Assembly (NCBI RefSeq): GCF_004303025.1
Contig: NZ_PJQW01000009.1
Coordinates: forward strand, 5,327-69,326
Reading direction: 5' to 3'
Length of the DNA stretch: 64,000 nt
DNA from: Flavobacterium sp. J27
GTDB taxonomy: Bacteria; Bacteroidota; Bacteroidia; Flavobacteriales; Flavobacteriaceae
Below are positions 21,658 through 29,198 of the stretch, piece after piece. The notes under the pieces are model-generated. The model saw only the letters and a program-made list of their open reading frames with translations, ran no database searches and was not told the DNA's origin. A program made the position numbers and the translations under genes. Numbering within the stretch: position 1 is the stretch's first letter; each line of letters starts with the position of its first letter.

Positions 21658-22734
21658 ATGTTATCTGAAAAGGATTTTATTACAAATAAATATGCCACTA
21701 TAGAAACCGCCTCCTTTGAATGGAGTGCACCAAGCAACATTGCACTTGTCAAATATTGGGGCAAAAAAAGCAATCAAATCCCTGCCAATCCTTCCATTAG
21801 TTTTACTTTAAATAATTGTAAAACAATTACAAAATTATGGGTTACAAAAAAAAACGACACAACTTCCTTATCTTTCGATTTACTGTTTGAAGGAAAACCT
21901 AAAGAGTCGTTTCAACCAAAAATTCAAAAATTCTTAGAGCGAATAGTAACATATTGTCCTTATTTAAAAGAATATCATTTGGCAATTGACACAAAAAACA
22001 CCTTCCCTCATAGTTCAGGAATAGCTTCTTCTGCCTCGGGCATGGCAGCTTTAGCTATGAACATCATGAGTTTAGAAAAAACATTAGTTCCTGAAATTTC
22101 TGAAGATTATTTTTATAAAAAAGCCTCATTTTTAGCACGTTTAGGCAGTGGGAGTGCCTGTAGAAGCGTTAAAGGAGAAGTGGTTATTTGGGGAAACCAC
22201 CAAGAAACCAACAATAGCTCTGATTTATTTGGGGTGGAATTTACATCAATTCACGAAAATTTTAAAAACTATCAAGACACCATTTTATTAGTAGATAAAG
22301 GCGAAAAACAAGTTTCAAGCACTGTGGGTCATGATTTAATGCACCATCATCCTTTTGCCACAAAAAGATTTGAACAAGCGCAAGACAATCTCACTCACAT
22401 TAAAAGCATTTTGTCATCTGGAAATTTGGTCGAATTTATTAAAATAGTAGAAAGCGAAGCATTAACATTACACGCAATGATGATGACTTCGTTACCTTAT
22501 TTCATTTTAATGAAACCAAATACATTAGAAATTATTAATCGAATTTGGAAATTTAGAACAACAACAACTATTCCAGTATGTTTCACACTTGATGCTGGAG
22601 CTAATGTACACATTTTATACCCTAAAGAGGCCACAGAAAAAGTTTTAGAATTTATTAAGAATGAATTAGTTGGCTATTGTCAAAATGGTCAGTATATTTG
22701 CGACCAAATTGGCACAGGTGCTCATTCGATTTAA
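21658..22734 (+). CDS. mvaD: Diphosphomevalonate decarboxylase
   Basis: The chosen start gives 358 residues beginning MLSEKDF; the longer frame from 21631 would begin upstream of the predicted transcript. The family motifs are ALVKYWGKKSNQIPANPSIS near the N-terminus, the GHMP-kinase ATP loop PHSSGIASSASGMAALAM, and LARLGSGSACRSVKGEVVIW. The catalytic Asp is expected in the C-terminal TLDAGANVH. The enzyme makes isopentenyl diphosphate by ATP-dependent decarboxylation, the last step of the mevalonate pathway that Flavobacteriia use. The GHMP kinase gene follows after 39 bp. Confidence 0.96.
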   Translation: MLSEKDFITNKYATIETASFEWSAPSNIALVKYWGKKSNQIPANPSISFTLNNCKTITKLWVTKKNDTTSLSFDLLFEGKPKESFQPKIQKFLERIVTYCPYLKEYHLAIDTKNTFPHSSGIASSASGMAALAMNIMSLEKTLVPEISEDYFYKKASFLARLGSGSACRSVKGEVVIWGNHQETNNSSDLFGVEFTSIHENFKNYQDTILLVDKGEKQVSSTVGHDLMHHHPFATKRFEQAQDNLTHIKSILSSGNLVEFIKIVESEALTLHAMMMTSLPYFILMKPNTLEIINRIWKFRTTTTIPVCFTLDAGANVHILYPKEATEKVLEFIKNELVGYCQNGQYICDQIGTGAHSI

Positions 22735-22773
22735 TTTTTTTGTATCTTTACGAAACCCTATTTAAAACGCCCT

Positions 22774-23712
22774 ATGAAAGGACCATTATTTTACTCAAAA
22801 ATTTTACTTTTTGGAGAATACGGAATTATTCAAGACTCCAAAGGACTTTCTATACCTTATAATTTTTACAAAGGTGCTTTAAAAACAGACGAAAATCCTT
22901 CCAGTGAAGCCATATCTTCTAATAAAAGCCTAGAAAAATTCGCTTTTTATTTAGCTGATTTACAAAGCAAACAACCTGAACTAGTTACATTTAATTTAGA
23001 ATCTTTACATCTTGACATTGCTAATGGAATGTATTTTGATTCAAGCATTCCTCAAGGATATGGTGTAGGTAGTAGTGGCGCTTTAGTAGCTGCAATTTAT
23101 GATAAATACGCTTACAACAAAATAACCGTTTTAGAAAACCTTACTCGAGACAAACTATTACAATTAAAAGCCATTTTTTCACAAATGGAATCTTTTTTCC
23201 ATGGTAAAAGCTCTGGTTTAGATCCCTTGAATAGTTATTTAAGCTTGCCTATATTAATAAATTCAAAAGACAATATAGAACCTACCGGAATTCCAAGCCA
23301 AAGCATGCAAGGAAAAGGGGCGGTTTTCTTAATTGATTCTGGGATTGTAGGAGAAACAGCTCCAATGGTGAGTATTTTTATGGAAAACTTAAAAGATAAT
23401 GGATTCCGAAAAATGCTAAAATCACAATTCATTAAATATACAGATGCTTGTGTAGAAAACTTTTTACATGGCGATATCAAATCTTTATTTACAAATACTA
23501 AAAAATTATCAAAAGTCGTTTTGAATCATTTTAAACCAATGATTCCTGAACAATTTCATCAAATTTGGCAACACGGAATTGAAACCAACGATTATTACTT
23601 AAAACTTTGTGGATCAGGTGGTGGCGGTTACATTCTAGGTTTTACTGAAGATTTAGAAAAAGCAAAAGCCTCATTAAAAGATTATAAATTAGAAGTAGTT
23701 TATAATTTCTAA
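22774..23712 (+). CDS. GHMP-family kinase, probable mevalonate kinase
   Basis: This 312-residue protein starts with SKILLFGEYGIIQDSKGLSI, the motif of mevalonate/phosphomevalonate kinases. It has the GHMP ATP loop PQGYGVGSSGALVAAIYD, the GKSSGLDPLNSYLSLP substrate region and the C-terminal glycine loop LCGSGGGGYILGF. Size and position between mvaD and a UbiA prenyltransferase gene point to mevalonate kinase. Phosphomevalonate kinase, which shares the fold, cannot be excluded by eye. It lies 39 bp after mvaD and 45 bp before the prenyltransferase gene. Confidence 0.82.
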   Translation: MKGPLFYSKILLFGEYGIIQDSKGLSIPYNFYKGALKTDENPSSEAISSNKSLEKFAFYLADLQSKQPELVTFNLESLHLDIANGMYFDSSIPQGYGVGSSGALVAAIYDKYAYNKITVLENLTRDKLLQLKAIFSQMESFFHGKSSGLDPLNSYLSLPILINSKDNIEPTGIPSQSMQGKGAVFLIDSGIVGETAPMVSIFMENLKDNGFRKMLKSQFIKYTDACVENFLHGDIKSLFTNTKKLSKVVLNHFKPMIPEQFHQIWQHGIETNDYYLKLCGSGGGGYILGFTEDLEKAKASLKDYKLEVVYNF

Positions 23713-23757
23713 ACATAAGAGTTTTCTAAAACAATTTCTTTAACCATTTTATAATAA

Positions 23758-24705
23758 ATGCTATCAAGAAAATCCAAATTATTACTGACTAAAATTTTCA
23801 GTTTTTTTTCTGTTATTAGAGGATATAACATTTGGGTTATTGCATTAGCACAATATTTAGCCGCTATTTTCATATTGGCTCCAGAATTACGTGCTTTAGA
23901 AATTTTATTAGATTGGAAATTATTCCTAATTGTTTTAGCTTCTTCTTTGACTATTGCATCAGGCTACATTATTAATAATTTTTATGATGCCAAAAAAGAT
24001 CTAATTAACAGACCAAGAAAAGCAATGATTGACCGATTAGTAAGTCAGTCTACCAAATTAAAAGTCTATTTTGCGATTAATTTTTTAATTGTAACTTTGG
24101 TTAGTTTTATTTCCTGGAGAGCTGTTTTATTTTTCTCTAGTTATATTTTTCTTATTTGGTTCTACTCACACAAGATTAAGAAATACCCCATAATAGGTAA
24201 TTTAACAGCCGCTATTTTAGCAATTTTACCTTTTTTTGGCATTTTAATGTATTATAAAAATTTCTATCACGTAATTTTTGCTCATGCCACTTTTTTATTT
24301 TTATTAATTCTTATTCGCGAACTAATTAAAGATTTAGAAAACATTGAAGGTGATTTAGCTAATGAATACCAAACCATTCCTGTTTTATTTAACGAAAAAA
24401 CAGCAAAAACAATTATTTCAGCACTTACTATAACTACTATTTTCCCTGTCTACTTATTAATTGACATCTACGATGTTGGCTACATGGACATCTACTTTTA
24501 TTTCAGCCTACTGCTTTTAATTTTCTTTTTTATCCAATTATGGAAATCAGAAAACAAAGCAGATTTTTTAAAACTACATTTCTTGTTAAAATTTATAATT
24601 GTAGCTGGCGTTTTTTGCATTGTATTAATAGAGCCTTCTGTTTTAATACATGGTAAAAAATTACTAACCAGTCAATACGTTATCTTTTTAGAATCAATTA
24701 CTTAA
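23758..24705 (+). CDS. UbiA-family prenyltransferase, DGGGP-synthase-like
   Basis: This 315-residue integral membrane protein has about eight or nine hydrophobic helices. It carries the two aspartate-rich motifs of UbiA enzymes: NNFYDAKKD (about residues 76-84) and KDLENIEGD (about 195-203). The arrangement and sequence resemble archaeal digeranylgeranylglyceryl-phosphate synthase-like members more than UbiA or MenA, which usually carry NDxxDxxxD and act on aromatic acceptors. It follows two mevalonate-pathway genes, so a polyprenyl diphosphate donor is plausible. The acceptor could be a prenylglycerol phosphate or a quinone or chlorophyll-type precursor; sequence reading does not decide this. 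Confidence 0.8.
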   Translation: MLSRKSKLLLTKIFSFFSVIRGYNIWVIALAQYLAAIFILAPELRALEILLDWKLFLIVLASSLTIASGYIINNFYDAKKDLINRPRKAMIDRLVSQSTKLKVYFAINFLIVTLVSFISWRAVLFFSSYIFLIWFYSHKIKKYPIIGNLTAAILAILPFFGILMYYKNFYHVIFAHATFLFLLILIRELIKDLENIEGDLANEYQTIPVLFNEKTAKTIISALTITTIFPVYLLIDIYDVGYMDIYFYFSLLLLIFFFIQLWKSENKADFLKLHFLLKFIIVAGVFCIVLIEPSVLIHGKKLLTSQYVIFLESIT

Positions 24706-24764
24706 AGAAAAAGAAAAGCCAATTGTATTTTACAATAAAAATATGTGAATCCACTTAATAGTTA

Positions 24765-24772
24765 TATCTTTG
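24765..24772 (+). promoter_or_regulatory. Candidate -7 promoter element for the pseudouridine synthase gene
   Basis: TATCTTTG matches TAnnTTTG and ends 19 bp before the start codon at 24792. Confidence 0.55.
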
Positions 24773-24791
24773 CAAAAAATACAGATAAGAT

Positions 24792-25673
24792 ATGTCACGT
24801 CATCAAGGAAATGATAAAAACAGGCCAGGATCAGGAAGACAAGGTGGCTTTAAAAACACTAGTAACTCAAGAGGAAATGCTCCAATAAAGAAGACACCTT
24901 CGAAATTCTCAGCAAAAACGGAAACCAATAAGCCTAAAAAAAATACTAACGCGACTTCTAATCCTGATGAAATGCGACTAAATAAGTATATCGCAAATTC
25001 AGGAATGTGTAGTCGTAGAGAAGCAGATCTTTACATTCAAAGTGGTAATGTTAAAGTAAATGGTGAAGTAATCACTGAAATGGGTTACAAAGTAAAATTG
25101 AGTGATGTTGTCGTTTTTGATGGAGCAACAATTACTCCTGAAAAAAAAGAGTATATTTTATTAAACAAACCTAAAAACTTCTCTACAGCAGGTGATGATG
25201 AAAAAGGAGATGGAAATGTTTTAGATTTAGTTCGTAGCGCTACAAAAGCAAAGCTTCAACCTGTAGGAAGAATGGATAAAACTACGACAGGCTTATTATT
25301 GTTTACCAATGACACAGACACCATTAGAAAGTTTACACTTCCAAACCAACGATCTTCAAAATTATATCAAGTTTCTCTAGACCGAAATTTAAAGTATGAA
25401 GATTTAGAGAAAATTTCTGGAGGTATAAATATTGATGATTTTAGAGTCTATGTAGAAGAAATCACATATATAGAAAACGAACCAAAAAGTGAAATCGGTG
25501 TAAAAATGAAGACTGCTAATGTAAAAATAGTTCGTAAAATTTTTGAACACCTTAATTACAATGTAATTAAACTAGACCGAGTAACTTTTGCCGGTTTAAC
25601 GAAAAAAAACCTTCCTCGTGGCACTTGGAGGTTTCTAACTGAACAAGAAATTATAAATTTAAGAAATTCATAA
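24792..25673 (+). CDS. RluB/RsuA-family rRNA pseudouridine synthase
   Basis: This 293-residue protein begins with a lysine- and asparagine-rich, low-complexity basic tail of about 55 residues. An S4 RNA-binding domain follows (MRLNKYIANSGMCSRREADL), then the RsuA/RluB catalytic domain with the signature VGRMDKTTTGLLLFTNDTD, which contains the catalytic Asp. It isomerises uridine to pseudouridine in rRNA, RluB-like sites being most likely. The basic N-terminal extension is common in Flavobacteria and probably aids RNA binding. A strong terminator follows 12 bp after the stop. Confidence 0.93.
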   Translation: MSRHQGNDKNRPGSGRQGGFKNTSNSRGNAPIKKTPSKFSAKTETNKPKKNTNATSNPDEMRLNKYIANSGMCSRREADLYIQSGNVKVNGEVITEMGYKVKLSDVVVFDGATITPEKKEYILLNKPKNFSTAGDDEKGDGNVLDLVRSATKAKLQPVGRMDKTTTGLLLFTNDTDTIRKFTLPNQRSSKLYQVSLDRNLKYEDLEKISGGINIDDFRVYVEEITYIENEPKSEIGVKMKTANVKIVRKIFEHLNYNVIKLDRVTFAGLTKKNLPRGTWRFLTEQEIINLRNS

Positions 25674-25684
25674 ACCTTAATTAG

Positions 25685-25713
25685 CCACGAAAACTATTTC
25701 GTGGTTATTTTTT
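25685..25713 (+). terminator. Terminator of the pseudouridine synthase gene
   Basis: A perfect 8-bp stem, CCACGAAA (25685-25692) with TTTCGTGG (25697-25704), with a 4-nt loop and a T-rich tail. The next gene starts only 6 bp after the tail. Confidence 0.85.
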
Positions 25714-25718
25714 AGACC

Positions 25719-26078
25719 ATGTCCAATCACTTACAACAAATAGCCGTTCGATGGTTTGAAGCATTTAATGCAAAAGACTTAGATAAATTATTGTCATTAT
25801 ATGATGACGAAGCGAAACACTATAGTCCAAAATTAAAAGTAAAACAACCTGAAACCAACGGTTTAATACATGGCAAAAAAGCCATGCGTGTTTGGTGGCA
25901 AGATGCCTTTGATAAGCTACCTACATTACATTACAAAGTAACTTCATTAACAGCGAACACAGATCGTGTATTTATGGAATACATTCGTCAAATAGCGAAC
26001 GAAGAAGATCTATTTGTCGCTGAAGTATTAGAAATTAAAGACGATAAAATTGTTTTTTCTAGAGTATATCATGGATAA
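25719..26078 (+). CDS. SnoaL/NTF2-like fold protein
   Basis: This 119-residue protein has the small alpha+beta-barrel NTF2-like pattern (IAVRWFEAFNAKDLDKLLSL, then YDDEAKHYSP, ending in KIVFSRVYHG). The family includes polyketide cyclases, isomerases and many small proteins of unknown ligand, so no reaction can be assigned. The start lies immediately after the preceding terminator, leaving little room for its own promoter. It may depend on read-through or a promoter inside the upstream gene. Confidence 0.75.
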   Translation: MSNHLQQIAVRWFEAFNAKDLDKLLSLYDDEAKHYSPKLKVKQPETNGLIHGKKAMRVWWQDAFDKLPTLHYKVTSLTANTDRVFMEYIRQIANEEDLFVAEVLEIKDDKIVFSRVYHG

Positions 26079-26092
26079 AACAACTGCAAAAC

Positions 26093-26133
26093 AAAAAACC
26101 TTAGACATTAAAAAACAACCTCTAAGGTTTTTT
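26093..26133. terminator. Bidirectional terminator
   Basis: A 13-bp perfect stem: AAAAAACCTTAGA (26093-26105) pairs with TCTAAGGTTTTTT (26121-26133). It sits between the NTF2-like gene and the converging roadblock gene and can act for both strands. Confidence 0.85.
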
Positions 26134-26158
26134 CAAATAAAATAATTAAGTAGTTTTT

Positions 26159-26533
26159 TTACATTTTCGTCGCAATTTCTTTACTATATTTTTTCAAAAT
26201 AGCACGGCTCATTCCTAAATTAGCCTTACTACTATCAACAGCTAAATAAATGAAATACTCTCCATTTTCTGAAATACTTATAATATGAATTTGATTCGAT
26301 AAAGTAATCATGATATCTTCAATATTTTCTTTTAATCCTAACGCTTTAATAGCAGTCATTTTAGCTTTCACAACCTCTAAATTATAGGCCGATGCTAATT
26401 CTGGATCAAAATTTGAACTTACAGATAATGACTTATATGACATACCTGTCTTTACTTCAGTTACCGCTACAGCGATAAATCCTGAAACGTTTGTTTTTAA
26501 ATCTTCTACGAATGTGGTTAAAAAATCTGACAT
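26159..26533 (-). CDS. Roadblock/LC7-fold protein (second of pair)
   Basis: This 124-residue protein with alternating helices and strands (FVEDLKTNVSGFIAVAVTEV, then IHIISISENGEYFIYLAVDS) is consistent with the roadblock/LC7 or profilin-like fold. It follows a clearer roadblock-like gene by 52 bp on the same strand, so the two may form a heterodimer. Proteins of this fold (MglB, MglC-like) act as regulators or scaffolds for small Ras-like GTPases in bacteria; no GTPase gene is adjacent. Fold assignment is by eye and moderately sure. Confidence 0.6.
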   Translation of the reverse strand: MSDFLTTFVEDLKTNVSGFIAVAVTEVKTGMSYKSLSVSSNFDPELASAYNLEVVKAKMTAIKALGLKENIEDIMITLSNQIHIISISENGEYFIYLAVDSSKANLGMSRAILKKYSKEIATKM

Positions 26534-26585
26534 AAATTGTTGCTTATTTTAGTTTATAAATTTTGATATTCTTAAAACACTAGAA

Positions 26586-26924
26586 CTATTTATTAATAAT
26601 AGAATCCATGGTTTTCATTATCAATCCTAATTTCGAACCATCTTTTGAAAATGAGGCCAAATAGTAATCTTTACTAAACTTGTTCACTACTACAAGTCCG
26701 TGATCTGCATGTATTGTAATCTTATCCATATCACCATATTCTAGATCTTGGATAATTTCTTTACACATCGTGGCAATCATTCCAGACATTGCTGCATAAT
26801 TACCATCATACTCAAAATCACTTGACTCAATTAAATCTCCATCGATATCAAATAGAAGAACATTTTCTACTCCTGCATCTGTTATCATGTTTCTTAAATC
26901 TTGTTTGGTCGGTCTACTGCTCAT
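26586..26924 (-). CDS. Roadblock/LC7-fold protein (first of pair)
   Basis: This 112-residue protein contains AGVENVLLFDIDGDLIESSD, AAMSGMIATMCKEIIQDLEY and KITIHADHGLVVVNKFSKDY. That is the order of strands and the long helix seen in roadblock/LC7 proteins such as MglB. It is the upstream member of a two-gene set. Possible roles are control of a small GTPase or membrane-trafficking-like scaffolding, by analogy with gliding bacteria. The actual partner is unknown. Confidence 0.65.
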   Translation of the reverse strand: MSSRPTKQDLRNMITDAGVENVLLFDIDGDLIESSDFEYDGNYAAMSGMIATMCKEIIQDLEYGDMDKITIHADHGLVVVNKFSKDYYLASFSKDGSKLGLIMKTMDSIINK

Positions 26925-27054
26925 AAATTAATCTTAGTTTTTATTTGTATTAAAATTTTTATTAAAATATATTTAGAGTTTTAACAAAAATAACTTAAAT
27001 TTATCTCATAAAAAAGTTAAATTATTCGAATTCAATTACAGAAAAACTATAATC

Positions 27055-27183
27055 ATGAAAACAAAAAGCCTAAAAAAACTAAACAAAGACCTACAAAAAG
27101 CATTAGTAGAATTTAGAAAATATTCTACAGACAATGGTCCAATTACTAAAAAAAGAGGATTTTTTAAAAGTATTTTTAGTTAA
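27055..27183 (+). CDS. Small basic protein of 42 residues, hypothetical
   Basis: An open frame with ATG at 27055 and TAA at 27181 encodes a 42-residue lysine-rich peptide (begins MKTKSLKKLNKDLQKALVEF, ends GFFKSIFS). It has one predicted amphipathic helix and no membrane segment or cysteine. It is the only coding-like frame in a 428-bp gap. The stop is followed about 50 bp later by a long hairpin. No family is recognised; it could be a genuine small ORF or chance. Confidence 0.4.
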   Translation: MKTKSLKKLNKDLQKALVEFRKYSTDNGPITKKRGFFKSIFS

Positions 27184-27235
27184 AAACAAACAAAAATTCT
27201 TATAAAAATTCTTGTCCATTTTTAATTTTAAGAAT

Positions 27236-27280
27236 ATAATACTACTATTTCTTTAAGCATTAAGAATATAGTAGTATTAT
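27236..27280. repeat. Long intergenic hairpin
   Basis: A perfect 13-bp inverted repeat, ATAATACTACTAT (27236-27248) with ATAGTAGTATTAT (27268-27280). It continues inward as TTCTT/AAGAA after a 1-nt bulge, giving about 18 paired bases. No T run follows, so it is not a standard terminator. It lies between the 42-codon frame and dusB. Confidence 0.6.
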
Positions 27281-27351
27281 GTTATTGTATATTAACAAAA
27301 AAAACTGGTGGCATGATTTTTACCTATAAATTTCAAGAATAAATTAAGAAA

Positions 27352-28344
27352 TTAAACAAATTGATAATCTCCAAAAACTTGTTCAATTTCAGTAAACACG
27401 TCTAACAACTGATTTAAATCATCTGTTGTAACTAGCTTTTGCTTGTATTCTTTAAAACCATGAATCCCTTTAAAGTAATTTGTATAATGCCTACGCATTT
27501 CTACAACACCTACTCTTTCATTTTTCCACTCCACAGACCAAATCAAATGATTACGTGCCGCTTCAATTCGATCTTTCATACTAGGAACTGGTAAATGTTC
27601 TCCAGTTTTAAAAAAATGTTTGATTTCATTAAAAATCCAAGGGTAACCAATTGCTGCACGTCCAATCATAATTCCATCTAAACCAAATTTATTTTTATAT
27701 TCTAATGCCTTTTCAGGAGAATCAATATCTCCATTACCGAAAACAGGCATTGTGATTCTTGGGTTATTTTTTACTCGAGCAATATGAGACCAATCAGAGT
27801 GTCCTTTGTACATCTGGGCTCGCGTTCTGCCGTGTACCGTTAATGCTTGCACACCAATATCTTGCAAACGTTCCGCAACTTCATCAATATTAATAGACTC
27901 TTCATCCCAACCTAAACGCGTTTTTACAGTAACAGGCAGCGAAGTACTTTTTATGACCGCTTTCGTTAAACGCACCATCAAATCAACATCTTTTAAAACA
28001 CCTGCACCTGCACCTTTGGAAACTACTTTTTTTACTGGACATCCAAAATTAATATCTACTAAATCAGGCTGAACTGTTTCAACAATTTTAGCACTCATAG
28101 CCATAGCTTCTTCATCGCCACCAAAAATCTGAATTCCTACTGGTCGTTCGTAATCAAAAATATCTAACTTTTGACGACTTTTAATAGCATCACGTATCAA
28201 TCCTTCAGAAGAAATAAATTCAGAATACATTAAATCTGCACCATGCAACTTACATAAGCGTCTAAAAGGCGGATCGCTCACATCCTCCATTGGGGCTAAT
28301 AAAAGAGGAAAATCGGGTAATTCTATGTTGCCAATTTTAGGCAT
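27352..28344 (-). CDS. dusB: tRNA-dihydrouridine synthase
   Basis: The start at 28344 gives a 330-residue protein beginning MPKIGNIELPD. An in-frame ATG at 28365 overlaps the TAnnTTTG promoter element at 28363-28370 and would precede the transcript. Dus-family motifs are APMEDVSDPPFRRL, the flavin/catalytic VDINFGCPVKKVVSKGAGAG (catalytic Cys in GCP), VKTRLGWDEESI, ALTVHGRTRAQMY and GIMIGRAAIGYPWIF. The enzyme reduces uridines in tRNA with FMN and NADPH. It appears monocistronic. The DusB subfamily is chosen on overall sequence look and not on proof of site. Confidence 0.93.
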   Translation of the reverse strand: MPKIGNIELPDFPLLLAPMEDVSDPPFRRLCKLHGADLMYSEFISSEGLIRDAIKSRQKLDIFDYERPVGIQIFGGDEEAMAMSAKIVETVQPDLVDINFGCPVKKVVSKGAGAGVLKDVDLMVRLTKAVIKSTSLPVTVKTRLGWDEESINIDEVAERLQDIGVQALTVHGRTRAQMYKGHSDWSHIARVKNNPRITMPVFGNGDIDSPEKALEYKNKFGLDGIMIGRAAIGYPWIFNEIKHFFKTGEHLPVPSMKDRIEAARNHLIWSVEWKNERVGVVEMRRHYTNYFKGIHGFKEYKQKLVTTDDLNQLLDVFTEIEQVFGDYQFV

Positions 28345-28362
28345 AATCTTCAATTTTTTTTG

Positions 28363-28370
28363 CAAAGGTA
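28363..28370 (-). promoter_or_regulatory. Candidate -7 promoter element for dusB
   Basis: On the minus strand TACCTTTG matches TAnnTTTG, 18 bp before the ATG at 28344. It decides between two candidate dusB starts. Confidence 0.6.
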
Positions 28371-28439
28371 AGTTTTTTTATAAAAACTTAAATTGTTAAG
28401 CTAGATTTCAATGTTTGAATGAATTAAAAAACAATTATC

Positions 28440-29198
28440 TTATTTCTTTTCAGTCAAATAACGCCAGTAACGCTTTGGAACATGTTGTAAATGCAATTTT
28501 GTGTTTTTTCTTTCTTTTATATTTGTATGATCAAAATATTCAATCCACAATTGCTGATAGTTTATCTCACTGTCATGCAAAACAGCTACTCTATTTTGAA
28601 AATAGTTCTGTTGGTCTGGCAATGTAACAATTTCAACATCTTGCAAATCATAAAAAATCCCATACTTTCGTCTTTCATCATAAATCAACCATTTTTGGTC
28701 TTGGTACCTTTCTTTAAAGTGCCTTATAATTAAAGGCAAAACATCAAAATCAGGATGAATTTTTGCAAAGTAAATTTTATCCTTTAACAACTCAAATCGC
28801 ACAAAAGCTTCCATCCGATGTTTTTCTCTTCCCACACTTTTTACCAATTTTGACAACTGTAACACATACATATTCGAATAATCATGCATAATATTTTTCC
28901 CCTTACAATCAATCGCGTAAAAAATAACATTGGCCATAATATTTTCCACATTTTTATCTTCCGAAGCATAAGCATACAACAATTGTCTTACGCCATATTT
29001 ACCCAATAAAATCTCTAATTTAACCAAAACACGATTGGCTTTTTCTATATTAGTAATTATGGTTACCGTTTCTCCAAAAAGAGCATCTTGACTTACTCTT
29101 GTTTTTACAATTGTTACTTCAACATATTTATATTCGTAAATTTCAAATATAGCTGTTAGAAAACCTTCAAAGCTATTATCGTAAGAAAGCTGTATCAT
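28440..29198 (-). CDS. TIGR03915-type protein, partner of a radical SAM DNA-metabolism enzyme
   Basis: This 252-residue protein begins MIQLSYDNSFEGFLTAIFEI and contains ENIMANVIFYAIDCKGKNIM and RMEAFVRFELLKDKIYFAKI. It matches my recollection of the family that accompanies the TIGR03916 radical SAM protein. Its C-terminal part resembles uracil-DNA-glycosylase-associated sequence in related bacteria. Its start overlaps the end of the radical SAM gene by 23 bp, so the two are translationally coupled. The pair is thought to act in DNA repair or modification; no reaction is established. Confidence 0.8.
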   Translation of the reverse strand: MIQLSYDNSFEGFLTAIFEIYEYKYVEVTIVKTRVSQDALFGETVTIITNIEKANRVLVKLEILLGKYGVRQLLYAYASEDKNVENIMANVIFYAIDCKGKNIMHDYSNMYVLQLSKLVKSVGREKHRMEAFVRFELLKDKIYFAKIHPDFDVLPLIIRHFKERYQDQKWLIYDERRKYGIFYDLQDVEIVTLPDQQNYFQNRVAVLHDSEINYQQLWIEYFDHTNIKERKNTKLHLQHVPKRYWRYLTEKK

